The position numbers and the translations under genes are program-made. Under the pieces are notes generated by a model, which worked only from the letters and a program-made list of their open reading frames with translations, searched no databases and had not been told where the DNA came from. Shown one piece after another: positions 41,632 to 51,192 of a stretch of DNA of 64,000 bases. Every line of letters begins with the position of its first letter. Positions within the stretch are counted from its first letter, which is position 1. Source of the DNA: Thecamonas trahens ATCC 50062 (Eukaryota > Apusozoa > Apusomonadida > Apusomonadidae); the NCBI RefSeq assembly GCF_000142905.1, contig NW_013657664.1, forward strand, positions 474,445-538,444. The letters are read 5' to 3'.

Positions 41632-43437
41632 TCACGGAATGGCGAGGTCGACGATGCGAAGGAGCGAGGAGGAGCGGGCGAGTGTGAAGCGGAGCGGCGA
41701 GCTGGTGAGGGCATCGGCAAGCGGCGGGAGGAGGACGGCGAGGGCCGGTTCGTGCGGTGGGATCCAGCCGAAGAGCTTCTCGATGAGGAGCGGCGAGGAG
41801 AGGAGGAAGGAGATGGTGGGCGCGAGGTTGATGATGATGGGGCGGTACTGGAGGCGGGTGAGCGGAGTTGTGGCTGCGGCGGTGAAGACGCAGCCGAGCG
41901 GACAGGAGACGACGGCGTTGTCGTCAGCGACGACGGCGACGCCGCAGCCAGCACACACACGCTCGGTGACGAGGTGGCGGGCAAGGGCGTCGTCGAGGGT
42001 GAGCGGCGGGGCATCGTGAGCGCTGTGCGGAGGGACGACGGCGATGGAGGAGACTGTGGCGATGAGAGTATAGCTGGTGACGCGCGGGGCAGCGGCGAGA
42101 GATGCGGCGAGGGCGGTGACGCTGGTGATGACGGTGTCCGAGTTCCGGCAGAGAGGCGCGTCTTGGCGGAGCGAGGGAGAAAAGGCGGCAGCGAGTCGGG
42201 AAGCGGCGGCGGCGGCAGAAGATGGTGTGGCAGGGATGATGGAGGTGTGGGCGGTGGTAGAGAGGGACGGCGCGGCGGCGGACCATGCTGCGGACCGCGA
42301 CCAAGTGACGGCACAGCAGGAGGCGGCGACGATGGCGCCGGGAACGAGGAGCGGAGCGAGGGAGGGATGAGCGACGGTGAGCCAGGCGGTGGCGAGGGCA
42401 CCGTCGGCATTCACCGAGCCGTCGATGACTAGGACGCGGAGGAGGGAGGACGGTGATGCATTGACGAGTCGGACGACGCGGATGGCGTCGAGGTGGACGA
42501 GGGTGTCGAGCTGGAGGTGGGCGAGGAGCGGGGTCGCAAGGAACGGGCGCGAGAGCCAGTGAAGGTCGGCCATCCACGGGGCTGTGGCATGAATGGCGAG
42601 CGGGAGAACGGTGACGGCCGAGGATGGAGCGCGTGTGGCGAGGGTGGGCACGCCGCGCCACTCGCCGACGACGAGGGCCTTGAAGCGGGCTGCGGCGCCG
42701 CGCGGGAGGATGTAGACCCAGGAGGCCGCACGGCCCCAGAGAGTGACGCGGGTGGGGCGTAAGGCCGTGGAGGCGTCGACGAGCGAGACGGTGGCACGAT
42801 GGACGGTGGCGCGGCGGGTGGTGGTCTCGATGACGCCCGAGACGGCGACGACAACCCCGCGTACGTTGACAGTGGACGCAAGGGGAGCCGCCGGAGACGC
42901 GAGGGCGGCGAGCGGAGTGAGGGGATGGTCGGGGTGGAGCTCAGTGCACGGTGACGATAAAGGCGGATCGGCGGGCGAGGAGGGCGAGGAGGAGATGGAC
43001 TCAATGGCGTCGTCGTCCGAGTCGAGATCGAGGCGCGAGGGAGGGCGAGACGATGGTGGCGAGGACGGGTCCGGGAGGAGGTGGAAGGAAGGAAAGGAGA
43101 ACTGGGTGAGGCCGGCAAAGGTGTCGGTGATGGAGGTTGTGGCCGGATGCGAGATTGTGGTCGAGACAGAGCCGGCGATGGTTGCCGAGTCATCGACAAG
43201 AACCGTAGGCTGTGGAGAGTGAGTCTCGAGAATGGGGTCGGCAAGGAGCAGCGGCTGGGAGAGCGACGAGAACGGTGTGGCCATGGCGAGGGGGTGGTGC
43301 CGCTTGGGGGACGGCGGTGATGTGATGGGGTCGGTGACGGTGGTAGTGGTGGTAGGGATCATCCATTTGGTGTGGGATGGTGGTGGTGGTGCCTCGCGTG
43401 GTGGCTGCTTGCGCTTGCGGGTGGTCGGGGTGGGCAT
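41632..43437 (-). CDS. Multi-OB-fold ssDNA-binding protein resembling Shieldin-2 (SHLD2)
   Basis: 601 residues from the ATG at 43437, which is followed by a KRKQ nuclear-type basic motif. Residues 1-185 are Pro/Ser/Thr-rich and likely disordered. From about residue 190, STVNVRGVVVAVSGVIETT begins an OB-like strand set that continues to VTLWG, and a second OB-like segment follows (VLVIDGSVNADGALATAWLT). Near residues 494-517 a CAGC...CPLGC zinc-ribbon pair is inserted, as in the third OB of RPA70 and of SHLD2. The C-terminal 75 residues (RLQYRPIIINLAPTISFLL, LIEKLFGWIPP) resemble the SHLD2 C-terminus as I remember it. RPA1 or another OB protein is the alternative. The stop lies only 10 bp from the convergent dynein-2 stop. 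Confidence 0.68.
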   Translation of the reverse strand: MPTPTTRKRKQPPREAPPPPSHTKWMIPTTTTTVTDPITSPPSPKRHHPLAMATPFSSLSQPLLLADPILETHSPQPTVLVDDSATIAGSVSTTISHPATTSITDTFAGLTQFSFPSFHLLPDPSSPPSSRPPSRLDLDSDDDAIESISSSPSSPADPPLSSPCTELHPDHPLTPLAALASPAAPLASTVNVRGVVVAVSGVIETTTRRATVHRATVSLVDASTALRPTRVTLWGRAASWVYILPRGAAARFKALVVGEWRGVPTLATRAPSSAVTVLPLAIHATAPWMADLHWLSRPFLATPLLAHLQLDTLVHLDAIRVVRLVNASPSSLLRVLVIDGSVNADGALATAWLTVAHPSLAPLLVPGAIVAASCCAVTWSRSAAWSAAAPSLSTTAHTSIIPATPSSAAAAASRLAAAFSPSLRQDAPLCRNSDTVITSVTALAASLAAAPRVTSYTLIATVSSIAVVPPHSAHDAPPLTLDDALARHLVTERVCAGCGVAVVADDNAVVSCPLGCVFTAAATTPLTRLQYRPIIINLAPTISFLLSSPLLIEKLFGWIPPHEPALAVLLPPLADALTSSPLRFTLARSSSLLRIVDLAIP

Positions 43438-43576
43438 CGCCCCCAAAAAAGGTCGTGGTTGGTCCGGCCGAGGGAAAGCAGAGAGTGGCGTGTGCGGGTT
43501 GTGTGTCAGGTTTGATCAAGGGAGGGGAGAGGGGAGGGAGGGGGAGAGGGGTACACTTGGCTTGGGTGTGGATACC

Positions 43577-45525
43577 ATGGCTTCGCTAACAGCGGTGGTG
43601 GGCTTGTTGCAGGAGCGGGATGCTCGGCAGTCTGCACGGTGGGCGCCTCTCATTCATCGGCGTATGTGGAGATGTGAAAGGGAGGCGGGAGGGTGCGGGG
43701 AGAGGGAAGGGGGGGTGTAGGGGTGGGTGGGGGGGGTAGGGGTATGGGGGCGGGGAAAGGGGGGGAAGGGGGGGGGTGGTGGGTGTGTGTGAGAGGTTCT
43801 GTACTCATAGGTATGTGTCGGTGTGGTGGTTGGCTGTGTGTGGTTGGCTGGGTGTGGTTGGCTTGGGTGTGGTTGGCTTGGGTGTGGCGGCTTCACGGGA
43901 GAATAGACTCGGTGCTGGTGGCACAGATGGAGAGGATGCGGACGCGGAATGCACAGCTGGAGCACATGCTGCGAAACGCAGGGAGTGGGTCGCCGGCAGG
44001 GACACCGAGCGGAGGGATGGGGGGCGGCGGGGCAAGCTCGGGGAGCGCGACAGGCGGGCTTAATGGATCAAGCTCGGCGGGCGACGCGATGGCGGTGGCG
44101 CAGCTGCAGGCCAAGGCCAACGAGCTCAACGCAGAGCTCAACGATCGGTACAAGGAGCTACTGAACACGCAGCAGGCGCTGCGGGCGGCTGAGGAGGGCC
44201 TCGCTGGGAAGGAGAGCGAGCTGGAAGCGGCCAAGGCGCGGATTTGCGAGCTGGAAGCGCAGCTCGAGCGCATGGCGCGCGAGAAGGAGACGTCGGACGT
44301 GACGTCGATGGCACTCGGCGACGAGCTGAGGCTGCTGCAGATGGAGCTGATCCGAGTGGAGGAGGCGAACTCGAAGCTGAAGGAGGAGAACGAGGAGCTT
44401 GTCTCGCGGTGGCTGCAGAAGGCCGCCGAGGACGCCGAGAAGCTCAACGAGGCGAACATGTTCTACCAGTCGATGGTGAGCCAGCGCGAGTCGCTCGAGT
44501 TGCAGGCAGCAGCGGTGAGCAACGTGACCGGAACGGTCGACATGTCGGGCTCGGGCGAGTCGCTGCTGGACGCGATGGCCGGAGCGTCGTCGTCAAGCGG
44601 GGCGTACAGCGGGTCGGGCTTTGTTGTGGTCCCCACGCGGGCGCGGCGGACCGTGGCAGCGCATGGGGGCGAGGGTCACTCTGTTGGATACGCGCCCAAC
44701 TCGGACATGCTCGCGACTGGCGGGTCGGACAAGGCCATCAAGCTCTTTGATGCGCGGTCTGGTGAGCACCAGTTCTCGCTCCGCGGCTACTCGGCGGCGG
44801 TCTACTGCACGCGGTTCTCGCCGACGGGAGAGTTTGTACTCGGCGCGTCGGCTGACGAGTCGATCCGGGTCTTTGACGTGGCGACGCAGCGGCCGCGGCA
44901 CACGCTCACGGGCCACACGGCCAAGATCTACGCGGCTGACTTTTCGACCGACGGCTCGCTTGCGGTCTCGGGCTCGCACGACCGAACGCTCAAGGTGTGG
45001 GACCTCGCGCGTGGGTACTGCTCGCGGACCATCATGTGCTACTCGTCGTGCAACGATGTGTCGGTCTCGATTGACTCGGGCGTGGTCGCGTCGGGCCACC
45101 ACAACGGGACGGTGGCGTTCTGGGACACCCGGTCCGGCGACGTCTCGCACATGATCAAGGGCGCGGCGTCGAAGCAGGTGACGTGCGTCGAGTACTCGCC
45201 CGACGGCGACTCGCTGCTCATCAACTCGCGCGATAACTGCCTCACTCTCTTTGACACCCGGACCCACCAGGTGGCTATGACCTACGAGGCGCAGGGCTTT
45301 TCGACCGGACTCAACTACGCGCGGGCGACGTTCTCGCCGGACGGCGCGTTTGTGGCCGCAGGCTCTGCGTCTGGCGAGGTGTACGTGTGGAACGCGGCGT
45401 CGGGCGCACTCACCACTGTGCTCGAGGGCGGGCACACGGCTGCGGTGGCGTGCGTCGCCTGGCGGCCGAGCGGGCGGTCGCTGGCCTCGCTCTCGCGCGA
45501 CGGCGGGCTTGTGGTGTGGGAGTAG
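43577..45525 (+). CDS. ATG16: Autophagy protein ATG16 (ATG16L1-like, two exons)
   Basis: Subunit of the ATG12-ATG5-ATG16 complex that directs ATG8 lipidation at the forming autophagosome. Exon 1 (43577-43661; donor GTATGT) encodes LLQERDARQSARWAPLI, matching the ATG5-binding helix start (L-x-x-RD-x-R). Exon 2 begins at 43907 after a TAG acceptor, in matching phase. A coiled coil occupies residues about 35-215 (ELNDRYKELLNTQQALRAAE and so on), then a Gly/Ser linker, then seven WD40 repeats to the C-terminus (GGSDKAIKLFDARSG, GHTAKIYAADFSTDG, HDRTLKVWD). 567 residues, against about 607 in human ATG16L1. The WD40 propeller is found in the animal/amoeba form but not in yeast Atg16, so this protein may also act in single-membrane ATG8 conjugation. 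Confidence 0.93.
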
Positions 45526-45552
45526 AGTAAAGACAGGAGGTGCGGTGTCGTA

Positions 45553-47589
45553 TCATGTTTGGGTGAGGGCGGCTAGCGTGGCGGCGGCGACGTCAGCGTC
45601 CGGCGAAACGACGGCGAGGACGGTGGTGACGTCGTGGGCGGCGGCCTCCTCCTCGAGGCGCTCGGCGGCAGAGACCGGATCGGCAAGCAGCTCGTGGCTG
45701 AGCTCGACAAAGCGGACCGAGCCGTGGCGCGGCTCAGCATCCGGATCGGGCGCGCCGGCAGTGGCGTGGACCACAACGTCGACGGTGACGATACTTGCCG
45801 GTGCAGCGTCGAGCGTGTACACCGCTTCCGTGGCCGAGGCCACCGGCGTTGGCGGGCTGCTGCCGATGCGGAGCGCTAGCGAGAGCTGGAAGCCCTCGAG
45901 CTCGAGCTCGTCTCCGGCCCAGACCAGATCTTGGAGGGCGCGGAAGACGAGGCCACGCTGGCCGACCACGCCGTGGAGGGCAAACGACTTGCCGGCGGCC
46001 GGCCCGCCAAAGACAACCACACCGACAGCACGGCCGGTAAGCGCGCTGCGGATGCTCGTCTCGACCGCTGGATATACCGCCACCTGCGGCGTGCCCGGCG
46101 GAAGGAGGGCTGCACACGATAGCGTTGTCCCGCGCCACACTGCAGTCGCCGCTGCCGCATCGAGCAGAAAGTCCGGAAGCTCGGCGCGGGCGAGGAGCAC
46201 GACGTCTGCGCCGATGCGGGAGCCGAGCTGGCGCGGCAGTGGAAGTTCGGCATCGGCGGCAGAGGTCTGCGCGTCCGACTCGGGCAGGAGCAACGCAGCG
46301 ACGATAGAGGCGGTGACAGCCTCGATGTCCGACTTGGCCATTACCGCCAGCGTCTCGGCGTCGCCGCGGAGGCGGGCGTGCTCGCGCGACAGTGCGCCGA
46401 CCTCGGCCTTGAGCGACTCGAGCGCGGCCAGCGTCTGGACAGTGTGCAGCTCGTGCATGCGGAGTCGCGACTCGAGTGTCCGTTCGCGGTGGTTGACATT
46501 GGGAGAGGTGATGGTTGGTGGGTCGAGCTCGGGAGAGGGCTTGCGGGAGTGGCGGCGGCGGCGGCGGCGCTTGTGGGAGGTGAGATCACCATCTGTGGGG
46601 CAGCCGTCGTAGCTTGCGCTGTGGTCGGGGACGGGCTCGGGCTCGGGAGAGGGCTTGTGAGAGTGGCGGCGGCGGCGGCGGCGCTTGTGGGAGGGCGCAT
46701 CATAGGCAGAGTGGCCGTCGTGACTTGCGCTGTGGTCAGGCTCGGGCTCGGGAGAGGGGGAGGGCTCGGGCTCGGGAGAGGGCTTGTGAGAGTGGCGGCG
46801 GCGGCGGCGGGGCTTGCGGGAGGCGAGGGCATCATCGGCAGAGCGACCATTGCGGCTTGCGTTGTACCCGGGATCGGGTTGAGGTTCTGGCTCGTGCTCA
46901 TGCTCGGGCTTGTGCTCGTGCTCGGCCTTGGGCTCGGGTTCAGACTCGGGCTTGCGAGACGGCTTGCGAGAGTGGCGGCGGCGGCGGCGGCGCTTGTGGG
47001 AGGCAGGGTCATCATAGGCAGAGCGGTTGTCGTGGCTTGCGTTGTCCTCGGGCTCGGGTTGTGGCTCGGGTTGTGGCTCGGGCTCGGGATCAGACTCGAG
47101 CTTGCGAGACGGCTTGCGAGAGTGGCGGCGGCGGCGGCGCTTGTGGGAGGCACGGTCATCATAGACAGAGCGGCCGTCGTTACTCTCGTCATGCTCAGGC
47201 TCGGGTTGTGGCTCGGGTTGTGGCTCGGGTTGTGGCTCGGGCTCAGGCTCGGGCTTGGGCTGAGGCTTTCGAGAGCGATGACGGTGCCGCTTGCGTGAAG
47301 GCCGGGTGCTGACTAGCAGCGGGTCAAAGTCGTGTTCCGGCTCAGAGGCAGATGTCTTTTGGCTCTTGCGTCGACGGTGCGACCGCCGGCGCCGCCAGCG
47401 CCCATCAACCAGAACCAAGTTGGGATCCGCCGTCGGGTCTACAGCTGGCAGTGCAGCAGCGGTAGCACTCACACTCTCAGCGTCGGCAAGCCGCTCCAAG
47501 CTGGCGCTGTGCTTTTGCGGCGGCGGCGGCGCTTCTTGGACGCGGACTCGCGCGGGCGGCGCTCCGGCGACGGAGGACGACGATCAAGC
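45553..47589 (-). CDS. Kinesin-like C-terminal part (RS/PE repeats, coiled coil, degenerate motor); likely 3' half of an ankyrin-kinesin fusion
   Basis: This frame has no ATG at its 5' end, and adding one A to the AAAA near 47515 joins it to the upstream ankyrin frame. The N-terminal half holds five or six imperfect repeats pairing HKRRRRRRHS-HKPSPEPEP-type basic/Pro-Glu tracts with NASHDNRSAYDDPAS-like spacers. A coiled coil (LHTVQTLAALESLKAEVGAL) precedes the C-terminal 230 residues. These follow the kinesin motor order: VYPAVETSIRSALTGRAVGVVVFGGPAAGKSFALHG (P-loop), FVELSHEL for the switch-II DLAGSE region, and a closing VVSPDADVAAATLAALTQT. Switch II and other core residues are altered, so it may not be an active motor. 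A C-terminal motor after a coiled coil recalls kinesin-14. Confidence 0.62.
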
Positions 47590-49099
47590 TCGTCGAGTAG
47601 CAGATGGCGCCTGGCCGCGGGCGTAACCGGATCAAGTACGCCAAGAACCGCCGCACGGGTCGAGTCGTCCATCGGGGCAAGTAGAGCGTGGTCGTACGCC
47701 CGCATGGCGTCGTTGTCGATGCTTGTTACGTCAGCACCAGCTCGCACAAGTCGCGCGATGCACGCGCCCGAGCCCGCATGTGCCGCCCAGTGCAGCGGCG
47801 TGTGCTTGGAGGTGTCAATCGAGTTGACGTCGGCCGGCGGTGTGGCGGCAAGCAGTGCCGCAACAGCAGCACCAGCACCGGCAAACGCGGCGCAGTGCAG
47901 CGGTGAGGAGCCGACGGCGTCGGCGGCATCAGCATGCGCGCCCGAGGAGAGCAGCTCGGCGAGCGCCGACACGTTGTTGGTCGCAGCTGCAAGATGAATC
48001 GGCTGCCGCATGTTGGCGTCCTGCACCACTGGCGAGGCGCCTGCGTCCAGTAGCGCCCGGAGCATTGGGGCCTCGGCACCGTTTTCCACCGCAATATACA
48101 GCAGCGGGCCACACGAGAACGCATCCGGCAGCGGATTGGCGTGGACAACCGAAGGGCCGCGCCCAGAATGGGCGCCAAGGTAGCAAGCGAGTTGGAGACT
48201 ACAGCGTAGAACGCAACCGAGTTGGCCTCGACATCGGTGGCAAACGGCGAAGCCGCGTGCGCAAGGAGCACCCCGACCAGCGCCGGGTTGGCCTCGCGTG
48301 CGGCCCACATCAGTGGCGTCCGGCCCTCGCTATCCTTGGCATCGACCGGAGAGCCGGCAGCAACCAGCGTGCCGGCTGTTGCCGCCGCACCGTCACCACC
48401 AAACGCCGCCAGATGCAGCGGCAGTGCGCCGCGGACGTCCTTGGCAGCGACAGCCTCCCGAGCGGCCAGCTCGTCGAGGCTCGCCAGAACAACCGCCGCT
48501 GCCGCCGCCGCACCGCCAGCAGCAGCAAGATGCAGCGGTGTGCAGCCGTCGGCATCGCGGGTGGCAGAATCTGCGCCGGCATCAAGCACCAGCGCCACTA
48601 CATCGGCGGCGTTGTGCAAAGCAGCATAGTGGAGCGGAGTTCGACCGTGGACATCAAGCGAGTCACAGATGGCAGAGACGCCCGAGCGATCACTGAGAAA
48701 AGCCATCAGCGGAGCATTGCCCGACATGGCCGCCCAGTGCGGGAGAGTCTCTGGCAGCGGCAGGAGCTCCGACAAGAGCGCCACCAACTCGACAACCCTG
48801 GCATGCGGTCTCGCAGTTGTTGCCCACATAAAGACGTCATTCCCGGCATGATCCCGAGCATCAGCAAGAGTCTTGACCACGGCATCCATGCCACCATCAC
48901 CAGCAGTTCGCGATGCAGTCGCCAGCACAGCCGCAACCATAGCAGGGTGACCCGATGCAGCAGCGACCATCAGCACGTTCCGCCCGTCGTTGTCCCCGAC
49001 CAGCAACTCGTCCAGCAACTCGACCTTGGCCAGCTCCGCCTGCCCAGTCTCACCCTCCCGCACAGCAGCATGAAGTTCTGCATACTCTCCGCGACCCAT
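47469..49099 (-). CDS. Ankyrin-repeat protein (one internal frameshift); likely 5' half of an ankyrin-kinesin fusion
   Basis: From the ATG at 49099 the product carries about ten ankyrin repeats (HGRTPLHYAALHNAADVVAL, GCTPLHLAAAGGAAAAAAVV, ALPLHLAAFGGDGAAATAG, EGRTPLMWAAREANPALVGV, then HTPLHWAAHAGSGACIARLV). The array is cut by a frame change near 48165, where one added G or C restores GA-PSVVHANPLPD and the next repeat, so I treat it as a missing base. The frame then ends at 47469, overlapping the kinesin-like frame by about 120 bp. A second missing base in AAAA would fuse both into one protein of about 1,182 residues. No signal peptide or membrane segment. If the fusion is not real, this is a 5'-intact ankyrin protein ending in a basic tail. 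Confidence 0.72.
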
Positions 49100-49430
49100 A
49101 GGTGGAGAACGAGGAAGAGAGGGGGGGGGGGGTATGTGGGTGGTGGGGAGAGCGGTGGTGGGCCGAGCGGGAAGGGGGAGGGAGAGGGGGGAGGGGGGGT
49201 GACAGTTGGGAGTGCGCATGGGCCGGGGGGGGGGGGGGGGGGGGGGGGGGGGAGCTTGGGCGGCAGGGCGGCAGGGGATCGGCGGCAGGAAAGTGGCAGA
49301 TGGAGTGTATGTGGGGACTATGTGTATGTAGGAAGTGTCGTGGTGGGGTGGTTGACCACAGTCGACGGCTAGCAGCCATGTCTCGGCCTGTGGCCTCCGT
49401 GCTCGCCCCGGATGTGCGACTTGGCATGCG
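49100..49430. repeat. Intergenic with 28-G homopolymer
   Basis: About 330 bp between divergent genes, with G-rich low-complexity sequence and an uninterrupted run of 28 G at 49225-49252. Both promoters should lie here. No coding evidence. Confidence 0.8.
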
Positions 49431-50924
49431 ATGGCAACTCGGGCGCGTTGCCTGGGCCACGCGGTGGAGAGCGACAGGGGGAACCTCTTCTCGCCACAAG
49501 TCATGTCAGCCGACCCATGCGGCGAGGGGCAAGAGGGGAAGGTGGATGCGGGCGGAAGTGGCGCGCTGCGGGTGTGGGGTGGGCTGTCGGGGACAAGCGC
49601 GCTGGCGTCAGGCGCGGCAGCGATACCTGAGGTGGGCAAGGAGGTGCTGGAGCTGGCGGATGTGATGCAGGTGGACGAGCTGCGGGTGGACGACATCGAG
49701 TTTGATCTCGAGAGTGCAGAGTCGTTTGAAGAATCGGCCGGCCGGTATGTGCGGCAGGCGTGGATGCTGGCATCTGACGAGGATCGCGTCACCTTTGAGA
49801 TGAAGCGGAAGCGGGCGGCAGTCGAAGCAGAGTACGGCGGCCAGATTGCTGAGATTGAGGAACAGATCGAGGAAGCCAAGAAGCGATTGGAGGATGCGAC
49901 GTCCATCGAGTGGCTGAAAGGGCGAAAGAAGCGGCTGCAAAACGCGCTGGGCGTGCCGACGTTGCCCGACCAAGTCATCGAGGCGCGCCGCCGCGAGCTG
50001 GTCCACGTCCTCGCTGCCATCAGCGAGCACCGCGACCATCCCATGGTTTGGGTGGTTGGTGCGCTGGAAAAGGCGCGCGACTCGCTGCTGCGGTCAACTC
50101 AGCTCGGACCGCTCGACGCGGCCGTCAAGGCCATCCACCGCGCCAAGTCGTCTCACGGCCGGACGGGGCATCGCTTCGAAGCATGGTGTGCTGAGTTTGT
50201 GGCCTCTTGGATCCCGTCGCGCAGAGCCGCGCTTGGCATCGTCCCGGGCACTTGTGGATGGCACATCCTCATCTCAGCCACCATGTACCGTGGCGAGTCA
50301 CCTCCGGAGCGATCCAAGATGGAGTTTGACGTTGTTGTTGTTCGCGAGACGGGCGCGCTCGACGGCGACGGGCCTGACGCGGCGCGGCATGTCGCTGTCG
50401 AGTGGGTGTTTGAGGCCAAGCTCTCCCCGTCGGATTTGCGCGGCGACTTGCCAGGCATGGCACGCGCGCTGACATGGTACACCGGGTGCAGGATGGGCGG
50501 GCGGGGAAAGCCGTTTGCCACTGCGCCTGTGTTTTGCCAGCGGAAGAAGACCCCGTTCTATGTCGACAGCACATCGTTTGACGTTTTCCGTGCTGTGGAG
50601 AGCACACCTGCAGCCGAAGCCGCGCTTGGCATCGACTTTGGCCGGGTCGTCTACCTCACGCTCCCACTCCGGCGAGTCTCCATGATCACACCGCCGGCGC
50701 TGCACATCACCGCCATGGATCTTGCGCTCCGCCACCCGCAGTTCTCGCTCGACGACACCTCGTACCTCCGCGATGTCTACCACACATGGCTCCCTGCGCT
50801 CTCGACCGAATGGGGTCCGCCAAGCGTCACCACAGCCCTCATCGAGAGCATCGTCGGGCGCGGCAACGTGTGGATGTTTGACGAGTCTCTCCTTGTTGTC
50901 ACGCCGGACTCGGTTGTTCAGTAG
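49431..50924 (+). CDS. Orphan protein with coiled coil and PD-(D/E)XK nuclease-like core
   Basis: 497 residues from the ATG at 49431, one exon. Residues about 120-180 form a charged coiled coil (AEIEEQIEEAKKRLEDAT). From about residue 245 the sequence becomes globular. A GHRFEAWCAEFV helix is followed by a strand FDVVVV (Asp near residue 300) and, about 28 residues on, VFEAKLSPSDLRGDLPGM. The helix, D, then E-x-K spacing is the hallmark of PD-(D/E)XK nuclease-fold proteins, with Asp, Glu and Lys as candidate catalytic residues. A C-terminal region with alternating hydrophobic strands follows. No known family is recognised; it could be an active nuclease, an inactive relative, or something unrelated that mimics the motif. 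Confidence 0.7.
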   Translation: MATRARCLGHAVESDRGNLFSPQVMSADPCGEGQEGKVDAGGSGALRVWGGLSGTSALASGAAAIPEVGKEVLELADVMQVDELRVDDIEFDLESAESFEESAGRYVRQAWMLASDEDRVTFEMKRKRAAVEAEYGGQIAEIEEQIEEAKKRLEDATSIEWLKGRKKRLQNALGVPTLPDQVIEARRRELVHVLAAISEHRDHPMVWVVGALEKARDSLLRSTQLGPLDAAVKAIHRAKSSHGRTGHRFEAWCAEFVASWIPSRRAALGIVPGTCGWHILISATMYRGESPPERSKMEFDVVVVRETGALDGDGPDAARHVAVEWVFEAKLSPSDLRGDLPGMARALTWYTGCRMGGRGKPFATAPVFCQRKKTPFYVDSTSFDVFRAVESTPAAEAALGIDFGRVVYLTLPLRRVSMITPPALHITAMDLALRHPQFSLDDTSYLRDVYHTWLPALSTEWGPPSVTTALIESIVGRGNVWMFDESLLVVTPDSVVQ

Positions 50925-51192
50925 CGGATGTGCGGCGGCCGTGATCTGAACCAGGGGGCGTGGGTTCTGTCGAGCTGTTCGCGAGCCGAGGCGCACGGAC
51001 GATGCATGGCCTTGGCTCGCGTGCGAGTGGCCGAGTTGATTTCCATTTCGTCCCAAAAAAAATTGACCGCGCGAATGGCACCCGAAAAGAAAGGCGGGGA
51101 AAAGGAGCACGGTGGAGGAGGGGGAAGACAAGGAAGGCCGACGGGCAGGGGAAGACATTCCACCCCTCTACAAGCAGAAGCAAGCATTGAAG

